DNA from: Geoalkalibacter sp.
GTDB lineage: Bacteria; Desulfobacterota; Desulfuromonadia; Desulfuromonadales; Geoalkalibacteraceae
Direction: 5' to 3'
Length of the DNA stretch: 35,808 bases
Assembly (NCBI RefSeq): GCF_030604225.1
Contig: NZ_JAUVWH010000011.1
Location: 1-35,808, forward strand
Positions 6,819 to 13,798 of the stretch are shown here, one piece after another (position 1 is the first letter of the stretch; every line of letters starts with the position of its first letter). The notes under the pieces are model-generated. The model did no database searches. It saw only the letters and a list, made by a program, of their open reading frames with translations, and was not told the DNA's origin. Both the position numbers and the translations under genes were made by a program.

Positions 6819-6848
6819 AAAAAACGGCCCGCCACCCTTGGCGAGCCG
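6819..6848 (-). terminator. intrinsic terminator of the candidate selenoprotein gene
   Basis: On the minus strand CGGCTCGCC-AAGGGT-GGCGGGCCG gives a 9-bp stem (one G-T pair) with a 6-base loop, followed by six T residues. It begins only 13 bases after the second in-frame stop (6862-6864), the distance expected if translation runs through the first UGA. Confidence 0.9.
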
Positions 6849-6861
6849 GTCTCAAATCAAT

Positions 6862-7020
6862 TCACCGATCTTTCGCATCCTCTTCCGCTTTTTTCTTGTC
6901 CCTCCCGCCGGGAGAGCAGCTGTCGGCGATTCAGGTCGACACGCCGAGGCGCGGCAGAATCCAGCGGTTGAGCACGAACCAGACGGCGAGGACACCGAGT
7001 AGAATCCAGAGGTCACCCAT
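6862..7020 (-). CDS. candidate small membrane selenoprotein (in-frame UGA read as Sec)
   Basis: This gene is absent from the ORF track. From the ATG at 7020 (ribosome site AAAGGAG, 7 bases away) the frame reads MGDLWILLGVLAVWFVLNRW, then ILPRLGVST. It meets TGA at 6931-6933 and continues IADSCSPGGRDKKKAEEDAKDR to a second TGA at 6862. Directly after the first UGA, CUCUCCC-GGC-GGGAGGG can pair. This is a 7-bp stem whose loop starts with G, 21 bases downstream of the UGA, inside the limits described for bacterial SECIS elements. Reading UGA as selenocysteine gives 52 aa: one membrane helix, then Sec30 and Cys35 (U-x4-C), a plausible redox pair, and a charged tail. It has its own promoter and terminator. 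The alternative is a 29-aa peptide ending at the first TGA. Function unknown. Confidence 0.72.
6900..6933 (-). promoter_or_regulatory. SECIS-like hairpin after the in-frame UGA
   Basis: The UGA codon is at 6933-6931. The hairpin pairs 6916-6910 (CUCUCCC) with 6906-6900 (GGGAGGG) around a GGC triloop. Stem length, distance to the UGA and a G in the first two loop positions fit the bacterial SECIS model. No poly-U follows, so it is not a terminator. Confidence 0.65.
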
Positions 7021-7046
7021 GAGCTTCTCCTTTCGCTTTTCATGCG

Positions 7047-7075
7047 AATATATCTATTTTTGCATGAACAATCAA
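7047..7075 (-). promoter_or_regulatory. sigma-70 promoter of the candidate selenoprotein gene
   Basis: Minus strand TTGATT (7070-7075), 17-base spacer, TATATT (7047-7052). The transcription start would lie near 7040, about 20 bases before the ATG. It lies just after the stop codon of the universal stress protein gene, so the small gene need not depend on the TRAP operon. Confidence 0.6.
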
Positions 7076-7103
7076 GAGCGCGGCTGACCCTTGGGGAACC
7101 TGA

Positions 7104-7535
7104 TCAGATGAGCAGCACGGGGCAGCGCACCTGATGGACGACGTAATTGGCCACGGAGCCGAACAGCACGTCGCGGATTTCGCCCATGTGGCCGCGGCCG
7201 ATGACCAGCAGCTGGAAATTCTCGCTGTTGGCGATGCGTGGAATGAGCTCGCGGGGATTGCCCAGTTCCAGGCGCGGCACCACCTGAAGACCGGCGGCGG
7301 CGAGGCGCTCCTGGGTTTTTTGCAGGAACTGCTCACCGGTGGCGCGGGCACGCTCTCGCACCATGTCCATCTGGAAATCGGGGATCATGCGGTAGGCGAG
7401 TTTGTCGATGCTCACCACGTGCAGCAGGGTCAGGGGCGGGGAAAAGCGCTCGCGGTTGGCCAGCACGTAATCCAGGGTGCGCTTGGAGGTCTCCGAATCG
7501 TCGAGGGGCAGCAGGATCTTGAGTTCCATGGACAT
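7104..7535 (-). CDS. universal stress protein (UspA family), end of TRAP operon
   Basis: This 143-aa protein is a single UspA domain. It starts MSMELKILLPLDDSETSKRTL; the second Met is an equally possible start. It ends with the nucleotide-binding pattern GRGHMGEIRDVLFGSVANYVV, which matches the ATP-binding G-x2-G-x9-G-(S/T) motif of Usp proteins. It follows the TRAP large permease gene by nine bases on the same strand, so it is almost certainly in the same operon. In Halomonas the ATP-binding Usp protein TeaD is encoded with and regulates the TeaABC TRAP transporter. A similar role as a transport regulator is therefore a reasonable inference here. Its direct partner and the transported substrate are not known. 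Confidence 0.9.
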   Translation of the reverse strand: MSMELKILLPLDDSETSKRTLDYVLANRERFSPPLTLLHVVSIDKLAYRMIPDFQMDMVRERARATGEQFLQKTQERLAAAGLQVVPRLELGNPRELIPRIANSENFQLLVIGRGHMGEIRDVLFGSVANYVVHQVRCPVLLI

Positions 7536-7544
7536 CCTCCTGAA

Positions 7545-8840
7545 TCAGCCGCCGTAGCCGTAGAACCAGCGCGGCAGCAGCAGCACGGCGTCGGGCCAGA
7601 AGGTCAGCAGCAGCAAAATCGCGAGCTGAATGAGCACGAATGGCAGCACCGCGCGCGACACGTAGAGCACGCCCTTGTCGACCATGGCGCCGGAGATGTA
7701 GAGACTCACCCCGAGGGGCGGCGTGCAGTAGCCGATGCCGAGATTGATGGTCATGAGCAGGCCGAAATGCAGGGTGTCGACGCCAAACTGCTTGAGCAGG
7801 GGCAGAAAGATGGGGGTGAGGATGAGGGTGGCGGAGATGATGTCCATGAACATGCCGATGACCAGCAAGAGCACGTTCACCGCCAACAGAAACACCCATT
7901 GGGACTGGATGTTGGACACCACGGCGTCGGCGATCTTGGTGGGAATCTGCTCGAAGGTCAGATATTCGCCGAACACCGAGGCCCCGGCGACGATCACCAG
8001 CAGGGTGGCCGAGGTCACCGCCGAGGACACCACCACCTTCTTCACGTCGCTAAATTTCATGTCGCGGTGGATCACCAACTCGACGAAGAAAGCATAGAAG
8101 CAGGCCACCACCGCCGCCTCGTTGGCGGTGAAAAAGCCCGAGTAGATCCCGCCGAAGATCAGCACCGGAAGCAGCAGGGCCCAGATGCTTTCGCGCAGCA
8201 CCGCCGCGACCTCGCGCAGGGTGGGCTTGGGCTGCGTCGGCACGCCCTGGCGGCGGCAGACCAGCCAGGCGTAGAGGGACATGGCGCCCATGATCATGAA
8301 CCCCGGAAGAAAGCCGGTGAGAAACAGGGCTTCGAGGGAGTCATTGGTGACCATGGCGTAGAGGATCATGGCGATGGACGGCGGAATGATCACGCCGAGA
8401 ATCGGCGCGGTGGTCATGACGCCGACGCTGAAGCGCTCCTGGTAGCCGTGCTGCACCAGGGCCGGAATCATGAAGCCGCCGATGGCCACCACCGTGGCCA
8501 CGGTGGAGCCGGAAATGGCGCCGAAGAAGCCGCAGGCGAGAATCCCCGCCATGGCCAGGCCGCCGGGCAGAAAGCCGACCAGCACGTTGGCGGTCTTGAC
8601 CAGTTTCTGCACGATGGTGCCGGTGGTCATGATGTTGCCGCACAGCACGAAGAACAGCACCACGATGAGGGCGAACTTGTCCATGCTGCGGTAGAGCACT
8701 TCCACCGCCACCAAGGGGTCGATGCCGGCGATGACGCTCAGGCCGAACAGCCCGGTGAAAAACAGCGCCATGAACACCGGCACGGTGGCGGCGAGACAGC
8801 CGAGAAGCAGGGCGAGGATGATGAAGTGACTGGCTTCCAT
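7545..8840 (-). CDS. dctM: TRAP transporter large permease (DctM)
   Basis: This 431-aa integral membrane protein has about 12 hydrophobic segments. It carries the DctM family patterns ACGFFGAISGSTVATVVAIGGFMIP (about residues 105-129) and APILGVIIPPSIAMILYAMVT (about 145-166). Its length is normal for the family. Together with the small DctQ subunit it forms the Na+- or H+-driven permease that takes substrate from the periplasmic DctP protein. It starts six bases after the dctQ stop and is followed after nine bases by the usp gene. The substrate cannot be predicted from the sequence; carboxylates are the most common TRAP cargo. Confidence 0.94.
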   Translation of the reverse strand: MEASHFIILALLLGCLAATVPVFMALFFTGLFGLSVIAGIDPLVAVEVLYRSMDKFALIVVLFFVLCGNIMTTGTIVQKLVKTANVLVGFLPGGLAMAGILACGFFGAISGSTVATVVAIGGFMIPALVQHGYQERFSVGVMTTAPILGVIIPPSIAMILYAMVTNDSLEALFLTGFLPGFMIMGAMSLYAWLVCRRQGVPTQPKPTLREVAAVLRESIWALLLPVLIFGGIYSGFFTANEAAVVACFYAFFVELVIHRDMKFSDVKKVVVSSAVTSATLLVIVAGASVFGEYLTFEQIPTKIADAVVSNIQSQWVFLLAVNVLLLVIGMFMDIISATLILTPIFLPLLKQFGVDTLHFGLLMTINLGIGYCTPPLGVSLYISGAMVDKGVLYVSRAVLPFVLIQLAILLLLTFWPDAVLLLPRWFYGYGG

Positions 8841-8846
8841 GGCGGC

Positions 8847-9344
8847 CTAATCCCCCGAGGGGCCTCCCTGCCAGTCTTCCACCATGACGATGAGGGTGCG
8901 GATGAACATGAGCACGCCGATCACCGGCAGCACCGCGTAGAATTTCCATTCGGGAATGCGCAGGGTGGAGGTCAGGGCGAATTCGTCGGCATGGACCATG
9001 GCGGTCATGCGCCAGCCGAGCCACACCATGAGCCCGGCGAAGAACAGCGCCGCCAGGTGGCTGAGCAGGGTCACGCCGCGCTTGAACAGGGGAAAGAGCT
9101 GCGGCAGGGCGTCGATGCGGATCAGGGAGCGGCTGCGCACCGCGGCGCTGGCGCCGACGTAGGTGGTGAAGAAGATCACCTTGCGCACCACTTCGTCGGA
9201 CCAGAACAGGTTGACGTGGGTGAACTTGCGCAGAAACACGTTGGCCAGGGCGGCGACCAGGGCCAGCATCACGGCGATGAACAGGCTCCACTCCTCGACG
9301 AAGGCGAGGGTCTTATCGATGACTCGGGCGGTTTTTTTCCACAT
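8847..9344 (-). CDS. dctQ: TRAP transporter small permease (DctQ)
   Basis: This 165-aa protein has four predicted membrane helices, starting MWKKTARVIDKTLAFVEEWSLF. The conserved pattern NVFLRKFTHVNLFWSDEVVRKVIFFTTYVGA resembles the R-(Y/F)-x-x-x...W-(S/A)-(D/E)-E signature of DctQ proteins, with WSDEV clear. DctQ and DctM together form the membrane unit of the TRAP transporter. It is encoded immediately upstream of dctM. A GC-rich hairpin flanked by T-runs separates it from dctP1 upstream. That hairpin would lower permease expression relative to the abundant binding proteins (inference). Confidence 0.92.
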   Translation of the reverse strand: MWKKTARVIDKTLAFVEEWSLFIAVMLALVAALANVFLRKFTHVNLFWSDEVVRKVIFFTTYVGASAAVRSRSLIRIDALPQLFPLFKRGVTLLSHLAALFFAGLMVWLGWRMTAMVHADEFALTSTLRIPEWKFYAVLPVIGVLMFIRTLIVMVEDWQGGPSGD

Positions 9345-9353
9345 GGTCTTCGC

Positions 9354-9390
9354 AAAAAGAGGCCGGCGCCCGGGGGCGGCCGGCCTTTTT
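9354..9390 (-). terminator. hairpin between dctP1 and dctQ (terminator or attenuator)
   Basis: On the minus strand GGCCGGC and GCCGGCC pair, with an inner GCCC/GGGC stem, followed by TCTTTTT. The plus strand also carries T residues after the stem. It sits inside the TRAP operon, so partial termination is more likely than complete termination. Confidence 0.7.
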
Positions 9391-9417
9391 CAAATAAGGG
9401 GGAAAGATCGAAAGGGC

Positions 9418-10455
9418 TTAGTCGCCCAGGGTGGTGCGAACTTTTTCCAGATAGTCGGCGCCGATGCGCTCGCCCCACTTGGCCAGCACCGGCTCGGCCT
9501 GCTTGATCAGCTGGGCGCGGTCCTCGTCGGCCAGGGGATAGAACTCGACGCCGTTGGCCTTGGCGGCGTCAATCTGCTCATCCTGCTGACGGCGGGTATT
9601 AACGCGCGAGGCGGCGCTTTCCTCCGCGATGGTTTCAAGGAGCACCTGCTGCAGCTCGGGCGGCAGGCCGTCGAACCAGCGCTTGTTCATCAGGTGCACG
9701 AAGAGACCCTGGGCGTAGTTGACCTGGGTGAAGTGCTTGGCGATGTCGAACTTCTTGGTCAGGTTGCAGACGATGGGGGTGTGGTCGAGGCCGCTGATCA
9801 CGCCGGTTTGCAGGGCTTGGGGCACGTCGGGCCAGGGCATGACGGTGAACTTCAAGCCCCAGGCGCGATAGATATCGGTATTGACCGGCGCCTCGGCGAT
9901 ACGGAAATTGACCCGCCCGGCATCGGCCAGGGTTTTGACCGGCGTGGTGGTGGCCCAGCCGTAGGGGCCGTAGCCGGTGATGTCGGTGACCATCACGCCT
10001 TGGCGCAGGGCGCTGTCGCGGAAGGGCTCCCAGAGCTCGGGAGTGGCGCGGAACTTGTCGAGCTTGTCGAAGGTATCGACCACATAGGGCAGATTGACCA
10101 CGCCCAGCTGATCGGCAAGATTGGCGGCGGCCACCGAGGAGCAGAGCATGCCCTGCACCGCGCCGAGGCGCAGTTTCTGCAGCACGTCGCGCTCGCCGCC
10201 AAGCTGCGCCAGGGGGCGGAAATCGACGTAGAGCCGGCCGTTGGAGCGCTCCCACACCTTGTCGCGGATGCGGTAGCCGACGCCGATGCCGTCGATGCCG
10301 GGATGGGACACGTTGGAGAGAATGTAGGTGTACTTGGCCCCCGAGGGATCAAAGGCCGGCCGCCAGGCCGCCAGGGGATCGTCCTGCGCTTGACCCATGG
10401 CCGGCACCTGGGCCAGCATCATCACCGCCAAAACCGCTGCTGAAAACTTTTTCAC
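9418..10455 (-). CDS. dctP: TRAP transporter substrate-binding protein DctP (copy 1)
   Basis: The track starts at a TTG at 10473. The GTG at 10455 is a better start because AAAGGAG lies nine bases upstream inside the longer frame. It gives 345 aa beginning with a signal peptide (MKKFSAAVLAVMMLAQVPAMGQA). The DctP family fold is recognisable in LAQLGGERDVLQKLRLGAV, the NFRIAEAPVNTDIYRAWG segment carrying the conserved substrate-contacting arginine, and TGVISGLDH. It captures the substrate in the periplasm. It is a close paralogue of the gene upstream, with long identical blocks such as PLAAWRPAFDPSGA and LYVDFRPLAQLGGERDVLQK. The two could bind related but different ligands, or be recent duplicates. 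Confidence 0.93.
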   Translation of the reverse strand: MKKFSAAVLAVMMLAQVPAMGQAQDDPLAAWRPAFDPSGAKYTYILSNVSHPGIDGIGVGYRIRDKVWERSNGRLYVDFRPLAQLGGERDVLQKLRLGAVQGMLCSSVAAANLADQLGVVNLPYVVDTFDKLDKFRATPELWEPFRDSALRQGVMVTDITGYGPYGWATTTPVKTLADAGRVNFRIAEAPVNTDIYRAWGLKFTVMPWPDVPQALQTGVISGLDHTPIVCNLTKKFDIAKHFTQVNYAQGLFVHLMNKRWFDGLPPELQQVLLETIAEESAASRVNTRRQQDEQIDAAKANGVEFYPLADEDRAQLIKQAEPVLAKWGERIGADYLEKVRTTLGD

Positions 10456-10526
10456 CGTCGAACTCCTTTCCAAGGTCGCCTGATTGCTGACGGAAGTGCG
10501 CCTCAGAATAAAACAAACCGCGTTTT

Positions 10527-10548
10527 AAAAAAAGCGCAATTTTTTGCG
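10527..10548 (-). terminator. terminator-like hairpin between the two dctP genes
   Basis: On the minus strand CGCAA-AAAA-TTGCG is followed by C and seven T residues, shortly after the dctP2 stop codon. The short stem (5 bp) suggests partial termination, which would make the upstream dctP copy the most strongly expressed one. Confidence 0.6.
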
Positions 10549-10556
10549 TCGCGCCC

Positions 10557-11600
10557 TCAATCCCCCAACTGGGCACGGACTTTCTCGAAATAATCGCTGC
10601 CGATGCGCTCGGACCATTTCTCATAGACCGGCGCGGCCAACTCCTTGAGGCGCTCGCGGTCGGCGGCGGGGAAGTCCACGAAGGTCACCCCGGCTTCGCG
10701 GGCGCGGGCGGTTTCCTCCTCGATCTGGATGCGGCCCAGGCGCCGGGCCTCGGCGCTTTCCTCCTGAATGGTCTCCACCAGGATCTTTTGCAGATCCTCG
10801 GGCAGCTGCTCCAGCCAGCGGCGGTTGATCATGTGGATGTAGAGGCCCTGGGCGTAGCTGAGGGGGGTGAAATAGCGCGCCACGTCGAACTTGCGGGTGA
10901 TGCTGCACACGATCAGCGTGTGATCGAGGCCGTCGATGACGCCGGTTTGCAGGGCCTGATGCACGTCGGGCCAGGGCATGACGGTGAACTTAAAACCCCA
11001 GGCGCGGTAGAGGTCGGTGTTGACCGGCGCTTCGGCGATGCGAAAGTTGACCTTGCCGGCATCGGGGAGGCTCGCCACCGGGGTGGTGGTGGCCCAGCCG
11101 TAGGGGCCGTAGCTGGTGAAATCCACCACGGTCACGCCCTGGGCGTGGGCGGCGCCGGCGAATTCGTCGAAGAGTGCGGGAGTGTTGCGGAATTTTTCGA
11201 GCTTTTCAAAGGTGTCGATGACAAAGGGCAGATTGACGATGCCCAGGCGCGGCGAGAGGTTGGCCGCCGCCACCGAGGAACACATCATGCCGTGCACCGC
11301 GCCGAGGCGCAGCTTCTGCAGCACGTCGCGCTCGCCGCCAAGCTGCGCCAGGGGGCGGAAATCGACATACAGCCGCCCTTCGGAACGCTCCCACACCTTG
11401 TCGCGAATGCGGTAGCCGACGCCGATGCCGGCGATGGCCGGGTGATCGATGTTGGACAGGAGGTAAGTGTACTGGGCACCGCTGGGATCGAAGGCGGGAC
11501 GCCAGGCGGCCAGGGGATCGTCCTGGGCCGAGGCGCAGGGAACAAGCATCACGAGGGCGACGAGCAGGGACAGACCGATGAGTGCCGCGTTTTTCAGCAT
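10557..11600 (-). CDS. dctP: TRAP transporter substrate-binding protein DctP (copy 2)
   Basis: The ATG at 11600 (MLKNAALIGLSLLVALVMLVPCASA signal peptide) has AAAGGAG seven bases upstream. The track's start six bases further up is a TTG that falls next to this ribosome site. The 347-aa protein shares long identical stretches with copy 1 (for example DDPLAAWRPAFDPSGA, YGPYGWATTTPV, FRIAEAPVNTD, KFTVMPWPDV). The C-terminal half has diverged more. This gene is first in the TRAP operon and is preceded by a good sigma-70 promoter. Two adjacent binding proteins served by one DctQM pair suggests a broadened substrate range. Substrates are unknown. Confidence 0.93.
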   Translation of the reverse strand: MLKNAALIGLSLLVALVMLVPCASAQDDPLAAWRPAFDPSGAQYTYLLSNIDHPAIAGIGVGYRIRDKVWERSEGRLYVDFRPLAQLGGERDVLQKLRLGAVHGMMCSSVAAANLSPRLGIVNLPFVIDTFEKLEKFRNTPALFDEFAGAAHAQGVTVVDFTSYGPYGWATTTPVASLPDAGKVNFRIAEAPVNTDLYRAWGFKFTVMPWPDVHQALQTGVIDGLDHTLIVCSITRKFDVARYFTPLSYAQGLYIHMINRRWLEQLPEDLQKILVETIQEESAEARRLGRIQIEEETARAREAGVTFVDFPAADRERLKELAAPVYEKWSERIGSDYFEKVRAQLGD

Positions 11601-11669
11601 GATCAACTCCTTTGCCGACAGGCGGACGAGGGGAGAAAAAAGCCGGAATCACCGCAATTTCAAGGGGAA

Positions 11670-11698
11670 AACATAATGCCGAACGCGGGCGGGGTCAA
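11670..11698 (-). promoter_or_regulatory. sigma-70 promoter of the TRAP operon
   Basis: Minus strand TTGACC (11693-11698), 17-base spacer, TATGTT (11670-11675). Expected start near 11663, giving a leader of about 60 bases before dctP2. Confidence 0.65.
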
Positions 11699-11733
11699 GG
11701 CAATTCTGACGGCAATCCCAGGGGGGCCGGGCC

Positions 11734-11761
11734 TTGCCGATGGACGAGGGGGAGCTATAGT
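11734..11761 (+). promoter_or_regulatory. sigma-70 promoter of the DUF2892 gene
   Basis: Plus strand TTGCCG (11734-11739), 16-base spacer, TATAGT (11756-11761). It stands 26 bases before the ATG and diverges from the TRAP promoter. Confidence 0.6.
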
Positions 11762-11786
11762 GTGGACTGTAACGAGGGAGGTGTCC

Positions 11787-11975
11787 ATGACGGTCAATCG
11801 CTGGTTGCGCCTGATCGCCGGGGTTTTTATCCTGCTCAGCGTGCTGCTTGCGGCAAGCCACTCGCTTTATTGGCTGTGGCTTACCGCCTTCGTCGGCCTC
11901 AACCTGGCGCAGAGCGCCATAACCGACTGGTGTCCGATGATGACCCTGCTGCGGCGTCTCGGCGTGCCCGACTGA
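11787..11975 (+). CDS. small inner-membrane protein, DUF2892 (YgaP transmembrane-like)
   Basis: The gene is the tail of a longer shadow ORF; the real start is the ATG at 11787 after GAGGGAGGTG. The 62-aa protein starts MTVNRWLRLIAGVFILLSVLL and has two membrane helices. It carries the DUF2892 pattern FVGLNLAQSAITDWCPMMTLLRRLGV, with the conserved T-x-x-CP motif. The same domain forms the membrane anchor of the rhodanese YgaP in Escherichia coli. Here it stands alone. The conserved cysteine suggests a link to sulfur or redox chemistry, but no function is established for the stand-alone form. Its stop codon abuts the stop codon of the chemoreceptor gene on the other strand (TGA/TCA). Confidence 0.85.
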   Translation: MTVNRWLRLIAGVFILLSVLLAASHSLYWLWLTAFVGLNLAQSAITDWCPMMTLLRRLGVPD

Positions 11976-13658
11976 TCAGGAACGTCGGAACTGCTCGGCC
12001 AGGCCCCGCAGGTCGTCGGTGAGGCGCTCCATCTCGCCGATGCCGCGGATGATGTCCTCGGCCTTGTCGGCGTTGCTGCGCAGACGCTTTTCGGAACGGG
12101 CGAAATGGCTCGACACACGCTGCGAGGCTTCCATCTGAAAACGCGTCGCCTCGGCGACGGCGCGCATCTGCGTCTCGCGCTCGTTGAGACTGCGGTCGAA
12201 TTCGTGGTTGGCGTGCACCTGCTCCTCCATGCCCCGCACCATCTGGTCCGAGCCGCCGCGCATTTCCGCCACGCCCTGCTGAATGCGGGTGAGGTCGTGC
12301 TGCTGCTCCTGCATGGCGCGGGTGATGGACTTGACCGCGCTGAGGCTGCCGCCGGCCTGTTCAAGCAGGGATTGGGCGCGGGCATTCTGCTCGCCGGTGA
12401 GGCGCGCGATCTGCTCGGAGGCGTCGGCGGCCTCCACGGCGCTTTCGACGATCTTGCGCAGGGCGTCGCCGGTGGAGAGAGAGAGCTTCTTGCCCGTGGC
12501 GATGCGCTTGGCCGTGGCCTCGACGGCGCCGGTCACTTCCCGGGTGTCGCCGGAGATTTTCTTGACGATGAGATGGATGTCCTGGGCGCTGGCCGTGGTG
12601 CGGTCGGCGAGATCGCGAATCTCCTCGGCCACCACGGAAAAACCCTTGCCCTCCTCGCCGGCCTTGGCGGCGATGATGGCGGCGTTGAAGGCGAGCAGTT
12701 CCGTGTCGCTGACCAGTTCCTTGATGACCTCGATGATCTTGGCCACCTCGCCGGTCTGCGCCGACAACCGCTTCATCGCCTCGGTGGCGCGGCGGCTTTC
12801 CTCCTCGATGCGCTCCATCTCCTCGATGGAACTCTTGACCACCTCCAGCCCGCTGGCGGCGTCGCGCTTGACCCGCTCCGAGGCCTCGGCGCTGGAGGAG
12901 GCACCCCAGCGGATCTTCTCCAGGGAATCGCCAATGGTGTCGAGATCGCGGGTGGTGCCTTCCACCGCCCGGATGACTTCATCGGCCTGGCGGCGCACCT
13001 TGTCCACACTGGCGGTCATCTGCTCGGCGATGCGCGAGGTCTCCTGGAACTTGGCGCGGGTACGACTCATGGCGCCGGCCATTTCTTCGAGGGAGGCCGA
13101 AAGTTCGCGGGAAATGGAGGCCTCTTCCTGGGAGCGATGGGTGAGGCTGTCGAGCTGCTCCATCACTTCGCGCTGCTTTTCCTCCATGGCGGCCACATCC
13201 TTGCTCGTGCTGAGCGCCGCGGCCAGCCCTTCGCGGGCGCGATCGGCGAGGTAGCGCCCCGACTCGGCGAAGGAGCGCAAGCGCGGCAGCAGCTCATGGA
13301 TGGTGTCGTAGGTGCCGCCCACCAGTTCCCGCACCCGCCCGACGGCCAATTCCATGGCGCGCATCAAGCCCTCGACGCTCTCCTCGGAAACCTCCATCTT
13401 GCCCGAGAGCCCTTGGAGAAGCTGCAATTGCAGGCGCAGCTGCTTTTTGAGGGTCGCGCGCACGTAAAAAAAACTCAGGGCGCCGACGACGTAGCCCATG
13501 GCCAGGCAGATCAGCCAGAAGGCCGCGGAAAACACCTCCGGGCCAAGCACCGGCCGCGCCAGGAAGGGAAAGATGACGCCGGCGCCGAGGCCGGTGAGGT
13601 GGGTGAAGAGAAAAACCTTGCGGATGTAGCTCAGATCCTGCGCGGACGAAGTGGTCAT
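11976..13658 (-). CDS. methyl-accepting chemotaxis protein without periplasmic sensor
   Basis: The ATG at 13658 gives 560 aa; the track's first codon at 13667 is a TTG. Two membrane helices (about residues 15-35 and 43-66) are joined by only about eight residues, so there is no periplasmic ligand domain. The rest is long coiled coil. The signalling tip is visible as AFNAAIIAAKAGEEGKGFSVVAEEIRDLADRTTASAQDI (about residues 330-370). It would talk to CheA/CheW in the cytoplasm and probably senses a cytoplasmic or membrane-linked signal (inference). No clear C-terminal CheR-binding pentapeptide is present (ends EQFRRS). No strong ribosome site is visible. It is convergent with the DUF2892 gene. 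Confidence 0.9.
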   Translation of the reverse strand: MTTSSAQDLSYIRKVFLFTHLTGLGAGVIFPFLARPVLGPEVFSAAFWLICLAMGYVVGALSFFYVRATLKKQLRLQLQLLQGLSGKMEVSEESVEGLMRAMELAVGRVRELVGGTYDTIHELLPRLRSFAESGRYLADRAREGLAAALSTSKDVAAMEEKQREVMEQLDSLTHRSQEEASISRELSASLEEMAGAMSRTRAKFQETSRIAEQMTASVDKVRRQADEVIRAVEGTTRDLDTIGDSLEKIRWGASSSAEASERVKRDAASGLEVVKSSIEEMERIEEESRRATEAMKRLSAQTGEVAKIIEVIKELVSDTELLAFNAAIIAAKAGEEGKGFSVVAEEIRDLADRTTASAQDIHLIVKKISGDTREVTGAVEATAKRIATGKKLSLSTGDALRKIVESAVEAADASEQIARLTGEQNARAQSLLEQAGGSLSAVKSITRAMQEQQHDLTRIQQGVAEMRGGSDQMVRGMEEQVHANHEFDRSLNERETQMRAVAEATRFQMEASQRVSSHFARSEKRLRSNADKAEDIIRGIGEMERLTDDLRGLAEQFRRS

Positions 13659-13691
13659 GGTCGGCAAACCCAGGCGAAAAGGTTGTTAGTC

Positions 13692-13706
13692 CTGATTAAT
13701 TATCAG
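13692..13706. promoter_or_regulatory. short dyad upstream of the chemoreceptor gene
   Basis: CTGATTAATTATCAG is an imperfect 15-base palindrome (six of seven pairs). It lies 34 bases upstream of the chemoreceptor start and in the divergent region shared with tatD. It may be an operator; no regulator is assigned. Confidence 0.35.
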
Positions 13707-13798
13707 ATTTTTTCTAGCATATTCAGTCGGGCAGCGCAAGAAGCAAGTGTGTTTTCGCTGCTTTTCGCCGTCCGAAAGGACGTGCTAGGATAAACCTC

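Noticed and set aside
6852-7043. 63-aa minus-strand ORF overlapping the candidate selenoprotein
   Set aside because: It is Ser/Arg-rich and its start lies before the expected transcription start; the overlapping frame has the ribosome site and a proper membrane helix.
7134-9506. 790-aa plus-strand ORF across the TRAP genes
   Set aside because: It is antisense to dctM, dctQ and usp, which carry clear family motifs; the composition (H, G, Q, E) is typical of an antisense GC-rich frame.
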